From NCBI RefSeq assembly GCF_001017175.1, contig NZ_LCYG01000017.1, positions 55,129 through 119,128 on the forward strand: a stretch of 64,000 nt of DNA. The letters are read 5' to 3'. Within the stretch, counting starts at the first letter, position 1. Each line of letters begins with the position of its first letter. The position numbers were made by a program, and so were the translations under genes. The DNA is from Microvirga vignae. Its GTDB lineage: Bacteria; Pseudomonadota; Alphaproteobacteria; Rhizobiales; Beijerinckiaceae. Positions 54,906 through 62,803 of the stretch are shown here, one piece after another. The notes below the pieces were generated by a model that saw only the letters and a list, made by a program, of their open reading frames with translations, had not been told where the DNA came from and ran no database searches.

Positions 54906-55142
54906 GTGCCAAAGTTCCGGCACCCACTGCCCTTCGTTGAAATTGACCGTCCGTCCCAATGCATCACCAAAGCCAAAGTCGCTGAACTGGAAAAGGGCAT
55001 ACAGCTCGAGCAGCAGGGGTTTTCGGAACTGATCGCCGACACCGATGTCTCGGAGGAGGAGATCCGCAAGTATGCCGAGACCAACTGGTACCTGACCGCG
55101 GACGAAGCCCTCAGGCGCAAGCTCGTGGCCGGGCTGCTCTAG
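54906..55142 (+). pseudogene. Possible ClpP-like C-terminal fragment
   Basis: 78-codon frame from a GTG. The end, DVSEEEIRKYAETNWYLTAD then EALRRKLVAGLL, resembles the last helices of ClpP-type serine proteases (TDWYMTAxEAxxxGLV). The catalytic Ser-His-Asp part is absent, so at best a remnant. Could also be an unrelated small protein. Confidence 0.35.
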
Positions 55143-55145
55143 CGC

Positions 55146-56384
55146 GTGACTGCGAACCCAGTTCGCCGCTATGGTCATGTCGTCAGGGAGGTGCCGATGC
55201 AACGGCACACCGCAGATGGCGGGCAAGTGCACGCCTATCGTCAACTCGAGCGGACCTTCGCACACAACACAGTGATCGAGGACATCATCGGGCTGTTGCA
55301 ATGGGACTCGGACACGATGATGCTGCGTGGGGCAGCCGCAACCCGCTCGGAACAGATTGCGGCCCTCAAGCGGATGGCCCGCGACGGACTGGTTTCGCTC
55401 AGGACCGAGCACCTGCTGGACGAGGCGGATGGAGCCGCTGACAGCCTGGGTGACTGGCAAAAGGCGAACCTGCGCGAGATGCGGTACGCCTATGCCCATG
55501 CCTCGGCCGTCCCGAGCTGTCTGGTGCAGGCCCATTCCACGGCCGTGTCCGAGGCCGAGGGGGTCTGGGCGGAGGCCCGCAGGAACAACGACTTCCCGGC
55601 ACTGTGCCCCAAGCTGGCAGAGGTCCTGAACCTGACACGCCAGATCGGCGATGCCAAAGCCCAGACCCTGGGTCCTGGACCTTATGACGCCCTGCTCGAC
55701 GGGTACGATCCGGGGCTGCGCCAAGGCACGATCGACAGGCTCCTCAAGAACCTGCGGCGGGAGCTGCCTGATCTGATCCGGGCGGTGTGCAGGCATCAGG
55801 AGAAACAGCCTGCCGTCAAGCCGTTGACCGGACCCTTTCCCGCCGACATCCAAAGGCATCTGGCCGACGATCTCGTGAGGGCGGTCGGCTTCGACTTCGA
55901 GCACGGGCGGCTCGACGTCAGCGAACATCCCTTCAGCGGTGGCGCGGGCAGCGACGTGCGTATTGCCGCCAAGTACAACGAAGGAGACTTCATCGGCTCG
56001 CCCTCGGGCGTCCTGCACGAAAGCGGGTACGCGCTGTACGAGCAGGACGCCCGCAGGAATGGCTCCGGCAGCCGGTCGGCCGCACGCGGGGCATGAGCAT
56101 GCATGAGGCCCAGGCGCTGCTGATCGAGATGCAGACCTGCCGCACCCATGCCTTCGTGGCCTACCTGGCGTCCCTCGCCCGCGAGGCGTTTCACGGGGAT
56201 GGTCCGGCATGGAAGGAGGACAACCTGTACCGGATCGTCACGAAGGTTGAGCCGGGGCTCATCCGCATCGACGCCGACGAGGTCACCTATCCGGCCCACG
56301 TCGTCCTCCGCTACGATCTCGAGAAGGCGATAATCGCCGGGGACCTCGCCATCGAGGATCTGCCGGGAGCGTTCAACGACGGAA
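55146..56384 (+). pseudogene. M32 (Taq) carboxypeptidase, frameshifted, active-site His lost
   Basis: The first frame (from 55,146) gives an M32 N-terminal part: YRQLERTFAHNTVIEDIIGL, LQWDSDTMM, GPYDALLDGYDPGLRQGTID, SEHPFSGGAGSDVRI. The zinc motif HExxH reads HESGY, so the second His ligand is Tyr. Near 56,060 the frame shifts, and the rest continues as GMSMHEAQALLIEMQ, GDGPAWKEDNLYRIVTKVEP, DADEVTYPAHVVLRYDLEKA, IIAGDLAIEDLPGAFNDGN, up to about 56,384. The C-terminal 80 or so residues are missing. A zinc exopeptidase pseudogene. Confidence 0.85.
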
Positions 56385-56531
56385 ATGAAGGCCCTGCTCG
56401 GCCTGGGCAGTGTGCCGTTCGTGCTCGCAACTGGCTACGAGCAATGGGCACTACCAGAGACCCATAAGGATGTGCCCCGTTGCGACAAACCCGTCGACCA
56501 GCGCCACCTTGCCCGAGCTCTGTTCGGCTGA
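56385..56531 (+). pseudogene. Response-regulator receiver-domain C-terminal fragment
   Basis: 48 codons, LGSVPFVLATGYEQWALPET then PRCDKPVDQRHLARALFG: the last beta strands and the Lys-Pro (here CDKPVD) signature of alphaproteobacterial stand-alone receivers. The phospho-acceptor Asp part is absent. It begins within one or two codons of the end of the M32 similarity, i.e. a recombination junction. Confidence 0.65.
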
Positions 56532-57326
56532 GCCTGCTTACCGGACCCGCTTCGGCCGGAAGGGCGGCTATTGGCACGAGGCGGAAGTACGTCAAAGGTC
56601 CGGGATGCAGCAGAAAGCTGACCCATGGCGCAGCCACCAAAGGACTCATTCCACGGTCAGGGATCGAGCAGTGCTCCGCTCTCCAAGGACTCGGAGGCCG
56701 CCGTTGTGTCCAGATGCGGATAGCCCCGCCTTCCATTGGGAAGCGCGGGGCTATGATTGAATCCTTGACCTGAGGGGGGTTAGGCCCGGATCGTTCGTGC
56801 AACCCACAGGTGTGCGGAACGGAGAGCCAGGCTTTTCGCCGGTTCGGGTCAGAATACCCCCCGGTTCGAGTCAGACTTCAATACCCGGGGGACAAAGCCG
56901 GACCCTTAGCGCAGGTGACACCCGGCGAAGATCTACGTTCCACGATCCAGTCGTAACGCGGATCGACCCAATTACCTGTCAGGTTCCAGGAAGCGCATTC
57001 TTGAACTTCATGGATTCCCAAGATCCGGAAATGGCACTGAGCGGAAGTAAATCGAATGTCCGGACTGACTCGGTGAGCGGACCTTTACGACGCAGTTTCT
57101 GAGGAGGCCTTTTGACCCTGTGCAGACATTCTGGCGGCAGCCGCAAGCACGGACCGATCACCTGCAAGGTGCCGAGCGCCGTCGGAACCCCATGCCTTGA
57201 TTGCCGAGATGCAGGCATCCTTGAAGGTTTTCTTCCGACGTGAGGAACCGTCGGATGAGGGCGCCCCGGCAGGTGCACGCTCCCCGGATCAGCGTCTTCG
57301 TCCCTCCGAGACCACCCTTGGATTGC
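56532..57326. other. Gene-poor intergenic region
   Basis: About 800 bp with no supported gene. A strong hairpin (tagccccgc...gcggggcta, 56,724-56,753) without a T-run, and the dispersed repeat copy at 57,026-57,065, are the only structures seen. Confidence 0.45.
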
Positions 57327-57356
57327 GAAAAGGCTCCCGGCGAGGGGCCGGGAGCT
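57327..57356 (-). terminator. Terminator of the hemerythrin-phasin gene
   Basis: On the minus strand AGCTCCCGGCC-cctc-GCCGGGAGCC followed by TTTTCGC; placed 26 bp after the stop codon at 57,382. Confidence 0.75.
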
Positions 57357-57381
57357 TCCGCCTGTCAGGATCAGGACGCGA

Positions 57382-58377
57382 TCAGGCGACCCTGCTAAAG
57401 CGGTTCGCCGTCCTCTCAGCCTGCACGGTCACCGTGCGGGTGGCCTCGTCGGTGATCTGGATCGTGAGCTCGGCGATGCGACGACTGTTCTCCATCGTCA
57501 GCTCCAGGTTGTCGCGCAGGAGCGAGGCCTGCACCTCGACGAGGTCGCTCATGGAACGGCAACGGGCGAGATCGGCCAAGCCCTCGATGTTGCGCCGGAT
57601 GTGCCGCTGGCTCCGCTCGAGCACCTCGCGGGAGACGTCCTGGAGCCCGCGAGCCAGGGCCGTGCCGGAGTGGGCGACGGCCCGCAGGTTGTGCGAGGCC
57701 TCCTCCGTCAGTCCCTGGGCATCGCCGCCGGGACGGCCGAGCACCTGCATGGCTTGATCGGTCGAGCGCCGGGTCAGGTCGGTGACAGCCTCGAAGCCGC
57801 TCTCCACTGCTTCCTGCATGGCGCGGGCCATGGTCTGGGCGCCTTCCACGCCGGCCCGGAGGGTCTCCGCGACGTCCTCCGTCACCCGCTGCACGGTCTC
57901 GGCCTGCTCGCGGGAGCGTCGGGCGTCGGCGCGCCTGGTTTCGTCGATGCTAGCCATGTCTTCCTCCACTTTCTCGGCTACGGCTTGGGCCTCCTCGTCG
58001 CTCAGGACTTGGAGAACGGCGGGGAGAAGTTCCTTCCGGTCGTCCCGGATGTGCTGCTGGAAGGTCTTCCTCAGCTCGGCCACCCGGCCGAGGAATTCGC
58101 TGCCGTTCTTCGGCAGGCCCTCCAGCTCCGCGAGCTGCGTGGCCGTGTCCTCGTTGTCCTTGGCGGCGTCGCGCAGGAGGTCGAGCATCCCGTGCCGTCT
58201 CAGCACAGGGAAGAGGTGCTCTTCCTGAAGCCTCGCGAGCAGTTCCAACTCCTCCTTGAGTTCCTGAAAGAGCCTCTCGCGGGTCTTCACCGCTCCGTCG
58301 GACGTGGCGAGCAGCTTCTCGAACAGTTCGTTCGCCTTGTCGGGTGGCGCTTTGCTGTATCGTCCGTTGGTTGCCAT
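57382..58377 (-). CDS. Hemerythrin-like / phasin-like two-domain protein
   Basis: 331 aa from ATG 58377 (MATNGRYSKAPPDKANELFE), preceded by GAGGAGAAG; the open frame reaches 58,467. Residues about 15-150 look like a hemerythrin HHE four-helix domain (LQEEHLFPVLRRHGMLDLL, TFQQHIRDDRKELLPAVL) although not all canonical His ligands are obvious. Residues about 190-330 look like a phasin_2 domain (SGTALARGLQDVSREVLERS, RCRSMSDLVEVQASLLRDNL). Phasins coat polyhydroxyalkanoate granules; HHE domains bind di-iron, O2 or NO. The fusion may link storage or stress with oxygen or metal sensing (inference). Confidence 0.8.
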   Translation of the reverse strand: MATNGRYSKAPPDKANELFEKLLATSDGAVKTRERLFQELKEELELLARLQEEHLFPVLRRHGMLDLLRDAAKDNEDTATQLAELEGLPKNGSEFLGRVAELRKTFQQHIRDDRKELLPAVLQVLSDEEAQAVAEKVEEDMASIDETRRADARRSREQAETVQRVTEDVAETLRAGVEGAQTMARAMQEAVESGFEAVTDLTRRSTDQAMQVLGRPGGDAQGLTEEASHNLRAVAHSGTALARGLQDVSREVLERSQRHIRRNIEGLADLARCRSMSDLVEVQASLLRDNLELTMENSRRIAELTIQITDEATRTVTVQAERTANRFSRVA

Positions 58378-59035
58378 CTTCTCCTCGCAGATGCTGAAAT
58401 GGGCGGCCCGGCGCTTGGCGCCGATGCCGCTGGAAACTCGAAAACTGGAACTGGGACCCCGTGACACCGGACAGGACTCGGGCCGGCGCGATTAACATGG
58501 GTTGGTCTCCAACCCCGCACTGGCCTTCGGGTTCCTGCCTAGGGACGACCCGATGCGGCGCAGGGACGAGAGGTCGCAGGCTCGTCACCCCCCTGAGATT
58601 TTCGCGGTCCGGATGTCGCTCCATGGGCGGGCCTGCGGCGGTGGCTCGAATCCATGCCGGATAGTTGGCCCAGTCGCGTGGAAGGCCTTGTTCCCAACGC
58701 ATTCCGGCATTCGGTAGCAAGGGCCACCCGGCGCAGGTCAGGTGCCGACCACTATCTTAGGCGAGCGACACGCTCCAAGACGAAGAGGCGCTGACACGGA
58801 GCAGACCCTAGTTGGACACACCACCATCGAACGCTTGGCTTGGCTGTGGGCCAATTACTGGCCCTTCTATCAAGTATCAGGTTCATGCCCCAGATGTTTG
58901 TTAATCAGAACGAGCGATAAGGAAGGCGCGACAAGCCAAAATAGCAACAAGTACAAGGGGCTGGGACTCTGCTACCAGCTAAGGTTCCGTTATATTGACA
59001 AAAAGTTCTATATAACGGCATATACGTTCCGTTTA
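58378..59035. other. Intergenic region ending in a palindromic promoter
   Basis: About 650 bp. No gene recognised in 58,378-58,980; base composition drops to AT-rich at 58,900-59,040, where the candidate promoter (next entry) lies. Confidence 0.45.
58987..59018 (+). promoter_or_regulatory. Inverted repeat overlapping a promoter
   Basis: CCGTTATAT (58987-58995) and ATATAACGG (59010-59018) are perfect 9-bp arms around 14 bp that include TTGACA (58995-59000). Just downstream, catata at 59,019-59,024 sits 18 bp from TTGACA and may be the -10. Likely autoregulatory operator for the XRE-cupin gene two genes downstream (inference). Confidence 0.5.
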
Positions 59036-59221
59036 ATGAACTCCAGAGCACGGGTCATGGCTGCGACGGCAGAAATCATCGATCTTAATGAGTTTCGGCG
59101 CCGACGTCAGATGGCGACGCAGTCAATGGCCCCGATGCCCGCCGTTGTGCCTGGGACCTGGGTTGCAGTATGGTTCTTCGTGCCCGTCTGGGTAGGCAAT
59201 GCTTGGCCGATGAATCGGTAA
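59036..59221 (+). CDS. Small protein, IIDLNEFRRRR type
   Basis: 61 aa from ATG 59036 or 54 aa from ATG 59057. The AEIIDLNEFRRRRQ segment is common to many small rhizobial proteins of unknown function; the C-terminus is hydrophobic and Trp-rich (GTWVAVWFFVPVWVGNAWPM), possibly one membrane segment. It lies directly behind the palindromic promoter and 14 bp before the XRE-cupin regulator, so the two are probably one operon. The frame is open upstream to 58,742 but unsupported. Confidence 0.55.
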   Translation: MNSRARVMAATAEIIDLNEFRRRRQMATQSMAPMPAVVPGTWVAVWFFVPVWVGNAWPMNR

Positions 59222-59235
59222 AACGAGGTGTCGCC

Positions 59236-59871
59236 GTGAGAGATGTGCCCAAGGATCATCTCGCCGGTGTTGCTCACGAAGCCGAGGGCGATCTGGAGAA
59301 TGAGGCTCAAGAACTTGCCGAGATCGTCAGCAGCAATCTCAAGCGGCTGCGCCGCTCGCGTGGGCACTCTCTAGAGCGCCTTGCGAACTTGGCTGGCGTC
59401 AGCCGCGCCATGCTGAGTCAGATTGAACTCGGGCGAAGCGTTCCGACGATTTCGCTGTTGTGGAAGGTGGCGCGGGCGCTCAACGTCCCGTTTTCGGCGC
59501 TGACAAGCCCAAGCGCCGGCAGCGGCACCGTCGTGATGCGTTCGAAGAATGCAAAGATCCTCACATCAGCCGATGGCAGCTTCACCTCAAGAGCCTTGTT
59601 CCCGTTCGAAGCAGAGCGGCGAGTCGAATTCTATAAGCTCACTCTTGCAGCGCAGTCGCAGGAAAATGCGGTCGCCCATGCGGCAGGCACAATTGAGAAC
59701 CTGGCCGTTGTCGTCGGCGATGTGGAGATCGAAATCAACGGTTCCGTTTACAGTCTCCACGCGGACGACTCGATCATCTTTCAGGCCGATGTTCCGCATA
59801 TCTACCGCAATCCCGGGCACGTGATGGCGATCATGTACCTGGTGATGTCATACGTGGAGACAGTCGGGTGA
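59236..59871 (+). CDS. XRE family regulator with cupin domain
   Basis: 211 aa from GTG 59236, with GAGGTG upstream. An acidic N-terminal tail, then an XRE helix-turn-helix (about 32-90: LKRLRRSRGHSLERLANLAG, SRAMLSQIELGRSVPTISLL), then a cupin_2 domain (about 110-205: FEAERRVEFYKLTLAAQSQE, VVGDVEIEINGSVYSLHADD, DVPHIYRNPG). This is the widespread XRE-cupin (PuuR/SutR-like) class, which senses small molecules through the cupin barrel. Follows the small protein gene by 14 bp. Confidence 0.92.
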   Translation: MRDVPKDHLAGVAHEAEGDLENEAQELAEIVSSNLKRLRRSRGHSLERLANLAGVSRAMLSQIELGRSVPTISLLWKVARALNVPFSALTSPSAGSGTVVMRSKNAKILTSADGSFTSRALFPFEAERRVEFYKLTLAAQSQENAVAHAAGTIENLAVVVGDVEIEINGSVYSLHADDSIIFQADVPHIYRNPGHVMAIMYLVMSYVETVG

Positions 59872-59953
59872 TCTAATTTGCCCGTGTCTTGTCCCTGAGC
59901 AGGCAGCGCCGTGGCGGGCACGCGACGGCGCCGCCTTGAGAAGGATAACGTGC

Positions 59954-60409
59954 TCAGGCGCTCTTCTTCATCGGCTTCGTCTGCGAGCTCATGCCCACGC
60001 TTGTGCCGATGAGCATCATGCCACCACACATCATCATGCAGGGCATGCCCATCTCCATCATCCTCATCATGTTCTCGCAGCACATCCTGAACATGTCTGC
60101 GGACATGCCCTCCATCGGGGTCATGTTGCAGGTCATGGAACCGTCGGCGGCCATTTCGCAGGACATGCGACACATCATGCCCGGCATCATACCGCCCATC
60201 ATGGGCATCATCCCACCCATTTGCATTGGAGACATCATGTTCGGCATCATGCTGCTCATCATGGGCATCATGCCACTCATCTGCATCTGAGGCATCATGC
60301 CCGGCATCATGCCGTTCATCATGGGCATCATGCCACCCATTGGCATCGGGGGCATCATGCCCGGCATCATACTGCCCATCATGGGCATTGCGGCTGTGCT
60401 GGTCATCCA
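59954..60409 (-). CDS. Extremely methionine-rich protein, putative copper binder
   Basis: 151 aa from ATG 60409 (GGGAGAG upstream). I count about 59 Met (39%). Residues 19-78 are three perfect-length 20-residue repeats of the type PxMxMGGMMPMMxxMMPxMM. The C-terminal part adds cysteines (CRMSCEM, TCNM, MCCENMM, MPCMMMCGGMM). No signal peptide. Met-rich and Cys-Met clusters bind Cu(I); the adjacent CopZ-like, Csp-like and DUF305 genes support a copper role (inference). The opposite strand gives a His-rich frame which is only the ATG/CAT mirror of this gene. Confidence 0.75.
   Translation of the reverse strand, partial: WMTSTAAMPMMGSMMPGMMPPMPMGGMMPMMNGMMPGMMPQMQMSGMMPMMSSMMPNMMSPMQMGGMMPMMGGMMPGMMCRMSCEMAADGSMTCNMTPMEGMSADMFRMCCENMMRMMEMGMPCMMMCGGMMLIGTSVGMSSQTKPMKKSA
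60176..60355 (-). repeat. Three tandem 60-bp coding repeats
   Basis: 180 bp encoding residues 19-78 of the Met-rich protein: three units of 20 codons, differing at a few positions (GG/SG, NG/SS/GG, PG/PN). Dominated by catcat and catgcc(g) on the plus strand. Prone to slippage, so copy number may vary between strains. Confidence 0.75.
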
Positions 60410-60587
60410 ACTCTCCCATTCGCTGATCGGTGACCCGCCAGCGTTTCCGCTGGGTCGAAGAAAAGGATGAGCCGTATGATGCTTCGCGGCAACGCATCTT
60501 GCGGGAGGGCGTCTCTTTTCCTCCAATTTATCGGAGGCCAAGCCAATAGACCGAACAAACCGCCGTTTTATTGGATACGCCTCAGCT

Positions 60588-60920
60588 TTAGTAGACACCC
60601 CATGCGGGATATTGAACCAGCATGCCATACCCAAGTACGTCCTGATCCTGCAAAATTAGCACGAGGAAGGTGTCGCTTGGGACAAAGTAGACCCTGCCGA
60701 AGCAGGCATCCGAGGGATCGTATTCGCCCGCATAGGCAAAGCCCATGAGAGCCGCCAGCCGCTTCGCGATCTCGGTCATATGGTCGACTCCCGGAACAGC
60801 ATCCGCAGGACGAGTCCCTTGCTCACGACGACCTTCGGCAGGCCTGCCGAGGGCGGGCCTCATGGCCAGGACCGCCCCCGCAGTGCCGGGAGCGGTCAGG
60901 AAGCGGCGGCGGTCGAGCAT
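60588..60920 (-). CDS. Tat-signal-type secreted hypothetical protein
   Basis: 110 aa from ATG 60920 (AAGGAG upstream). The N-terminus MLDRRRFLTAPGTAGAVLAM fits a twin-arginine (RRRFL) signal. The mature part holds YDPSDACFGRVYFVPSDTFL and ends GMLVQYPAWGVY; one cysteine, no known domain. It follows the HMA (CopZ-like) gene by 11 bp in the same direction, so probably part of the copper-responsive operon. Function unknown; export through Tat would suggest folding or cofactor binding before secretion. Confidence 0.7.
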   Translation of the reverse strand: MLDRRRFLTAPGTAGAVLAMRPALGRPAEGRREQGTRPADAVPGVDHMTEIAKRLAALMGFAYAGEYDPSDACFGRVYFVPSDTFLVLILQDQDVLGYGMLVQYPAWGVY

Positions 60921-60931
60921 GGGAGTCTCCT

Positions 60932-61189
60932 TCAGGCTGCGGTCGGAGTGTAGCCGGCCTCGGCCACGAGGGCTCTGATGGAACTCAAATCGGTGGTGCC
61001 GCGGACCGAAACAAGCTTGGAGACCGGATCGGCGTCCACGCTCGTGCCGGGCAGGCCCGTCTCGATGGCCTTCTTGAGGGTGCCGGCGCAATGGCCGCAG
61101 GTCATGTCCTCGACCCGCAGGGTCAGGGCAGCCGGATCACGGTCGGCAACCTGGGTGGACTCGGTCTGGTGGGTGCTGCATCCGCACAT
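60932..61189 (-). CDS. Heavy-metal-associated (HMA) protein, CopZ-like chaperone
   Basis: 85 aa with the ferredoxin-like HMA fold and the Cu(I)-binding motif DMTCGHCAGTLKKAIE (CxxC). A short N-terminal extension with extra cysteines (MCGCSTHQTES) precedes it. Such cytosolic chaperones deliver Cu(I) to export ATPases or CueR. First gene of a two-gene operon with the Tat protein; a CueR-like operator lies at 61,231-61,250. Confidence 0.9.
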   Translation of the reverse strand: MCGCSTHQTESTQVADRDPAALTLRVEDMTCGHCAGTLKKAIETGLPGTSVDADPVSKLVSVRGTTDLSSIRALVAEAGYTPTAA

Positions 61190-61230
61190 CGCATCTTCTC
61201 CGTTCGTGGTGGCGATGTTCGAACCGTGCG

Positions 61231-61250
61231 CCTTCCAATGATGGTAAGGT
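61231..61250 (-). promoter_or_regulatory. MerR/CueR-type operator upstream of the HMA gene
   Basis: On the minus strand TTGACC (-35) is followed by an interrupted dyad ACCTTACC-ATC-ATTGGAAGG, close to the CueR operator ACCTTCC...GGAAGGT. Placed 42-61 bp upstream of the HMA start. The dyad is imperfect and no clear -10 follows at 19 bp. Confidence 0.5.
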
Positions 61251-61348
61251 CAAGCCATTGTTTCGCGGGACTCCCCAAGGGGCACATTCCGGCACGGGGA
61301 ACCGATCATGGGAGCGTTCGTTTCCGCCATGATCCAAGGGATGGTGCC

Positions 61349-61708
61349 GTGGCCTGCCTTCGCCTCATGCTCTGCTACCTGCTGGTCGTGACGGTCACCC
61401 TCGGCCTCGCGAGCGCGCCGCTGTACGCGGTGGCCCAGGCGCCGGATCCGACCGTCGGCACGACGGCACACCATGGCGGGGCGGACGTGATGGTCCCGGG
61501 CACACAGGACCACGATCACGCTTCTCCGGCCAAGCCCCATGCCATGGGGCAGATCTGCTGCCATCCCGGCTGCATCATGGCCGTCATTCCCGGCTTTGCC
61601 GATCTGGCGACTGTTCCTTTGCCGTGGGTCACCGTTCCAATCCCTGGCGACCCGGGAGTGGCACCGATTGCTCCCTTGGGACCTGATCGCCCACCAAAAC
61701 AGGCCTGA
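61349..61708 (+). CDS. Small exported protein of the copper cluster
   Basis: 119 aa from GTG 61349 (AAGGGATGG upstream), or 113 aa from the ATG at 61367. A hydrophobic leader (MLCYLLVVTVTLGLASAPLYAVAQA) is followed by His/Cys-containing parts: TAHHGGADVMVPGTQDHDHA and MGQICCHPGCIMAVIP, then a proline-rich tail (PIPGDPGVAPIAPLGPDRPP). It resembles DUF2946-like small proteins near copper genes only loosely. Transcribed away from the HMA operon and towards the Csp-like gene. Metal binding is plausible. Confidence 0.55.
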   Translation: MACLRLMLCYLLVVTVTLGLASAPLYAVAQAPDPTVGTTAHHGGADVMVPGTQDHDHASPAKPHAMGQICCHPGCIMAVIPGFADLATVPLPWVTVPIPGDPGVAPIAPLGPDRPPKQA

Positions 61709-61834
61709 ACCAGAGGCGGAGCCGATACGCCCAAGTGAGGGCTTCCGCTCGTCATGAGCCTGGTCCGCCGGCGCGTCAGGCGCCGTGCCCTTGCGGGCCG
61801 TGAACTCAATGCACCTGGAATTCAGGAGACGACC

Positions 61835-62167
61835 ATGCACCAGATGTCGAAAGAGATGCAGTCCTGCATCGACGAGTGCCTGCGCTGCTACCAGACCTGC
61901 CTCGGCATGGCGATGACGCACTGCCTGGAGCAGGGCGGCAAGCACGTCGAGCCCAGCCATTTCCGCCTCATGATGGCCTGTGCGGAGATTTGCCGGACCT
62001 CGGCCCACTTCATGCTGATCGGAACGCCGCACCACAAGCACACCTGCCGGGAGTGCGCGGAGATCTGCGAGGAGTGCGCCCGCTCCTGCGAGCAGGTTGG
62101 CGACATGCAGGAATGCGTCGACGAATGCCGCCGCTGCGCCGAGAGCTGCCGCCGAATGGCGGCCTGA
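61835..62167 (+). CDS. Four-helix-bundle Cys-rich copper-binding protein (DUF326/Csp-like)
   Basis: 110 aa from ATG 61835 (CAGGAGACG upstream). Sixteen cysteines with helical spacing line a four-helix bundle: CIDECLRCYQTC, MACAEICRTSAHF, HTCRECAEICEECARSCEQV, ECVDECRRCAESC. This matches copper storage proteins (Csp family), whose Cys-lined core holds many Cu(I) ions. No signal peptide, so like the cytosolic Csp3 group. Followed at 31 bp by the DUF305 gene. Confidence 0.9.
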   Translation: MHQMSKEMQSCIDECLRCYQTCLGMAMTHCLEQGGKHVEPSHFRLMMACAEICRTSAHFMLIGTPHHKHTCRECAEICEECARSCEQVGDMQECVDECRRCAESCRRMAA

Positions 62168-62198
62168 TCCTCACAACCCCGAACAAAAGGATACCAAC

Positions 62199-62717
62199 AT
62201 GACGCTTCGAACGATCGCTCTCGCCACCGCCTTGGTCTCTGCCGGCACCTGGAGCGCCCTGGCGCAGCAGAACCAGCCGCAGCACCAGATGCAGCATCCC
62301 TCGGGCGGCCAGATGGCCATGTCGGCCGAGAGCCTGCCCGAGGAGTGCCGGACCGGGGTCCAGGCCGGCGGCCAGATGCAGATGATGCAGGGCATGGACA
62401 TGCAGGGCATGCAGCAGAGCATGCAGGGCATGATGGCCAACATGAACGACGCCCAGAAGGGTTACATGGAAGCCATGATGAAGATGCACGGCCCGATGAT
62501 GGCCGCCCACATGATCAAGGACTCCGACGTGGCCTTCGTCTGCGGGATGATCGCCCACCATCGAGGCGCCATCGACATGGCCAACGTGGTCCTCAAGACA
62601 GGCGACAACGCCGAGGCCAAGAAGATGGCCGAGAAGACGAAGAAGGCGCAGGAGCAGGAGATTGCCGAAATGCGGGACTGGCTCAAGAAGAACGCCAAGA
62701 AGGAAGGATCTCAGTAA
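62199..62717 (+). CDS. DUF305 family periplasmic metal-associated protein
   Basis: 172 aa from ATG 62199 (MTLRTIALATALVSAGTWSALA, signal peptide; AAAGGA upstream). Middle part is Met-rich (MQMMQGMDMQGMQQSMQGMM), and the DUF305 core carries MKMHGPMMAAHMIKDSDVAF and MIAHHRGAIDMANVVL, with His/Met residues thought to bind copper. C-terminus basic. DUF305 proteins occur in copper resistance loci. Probably co-transcribed with the Csp-like gene; a strong hairpin closes the unit. Confidence 0.9.
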   Translation: MTLRTIALATALVSAGTWSALAQQNQPQHQMQHPSGGQMAMSAESLPEECRTGVQAGGQMQMMQGMDMQGMQQSMQGMMANMNDAQKGYMEAMMKMHGPMMAAHMIKDSDVAFVCGMIAHHRGAIDMANVVLKTGDNAEAKKMAEKTKKAQEQEIAEMRDWLKKNAKKEGSQ

Positions 62718-62724
62718 GGTGGCG

Positions 62725-62751
62725 GAGTCCCCGCGTATCGCGGGGACTCCT
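62725..62751 (+). terminator. Hairpin terminator after the DUF305 gene
   Basis: Perfect 12-bp stem GGAGTCCCCGCG / CGCGGGGACTCC with a TAT loop, 8 bp after the stop codon; only TTG follows, so termination strength is uncertain. Confidence 0.6.
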
Positions 62752-62803
62752 TGCCTGCCCGGGCTCGATCGGGCGGAATGGTTGTTTGTTGCCTGGAGGG
62801 CCG

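Noticed and set aside
56724..56753. Strong hairpin as a terminator
   Set aside because: No T-run on either side and no intact gene ends nearby, so I list it only as a structure in the gene-poor region.
59936..60433. 165-codon His-rich plus-strand frame
   Set aside because: It is the mirror of the Met-rich gene (ATG read as CAT); the minus strand has the ribosome site and repeat structure and fits the copper context.
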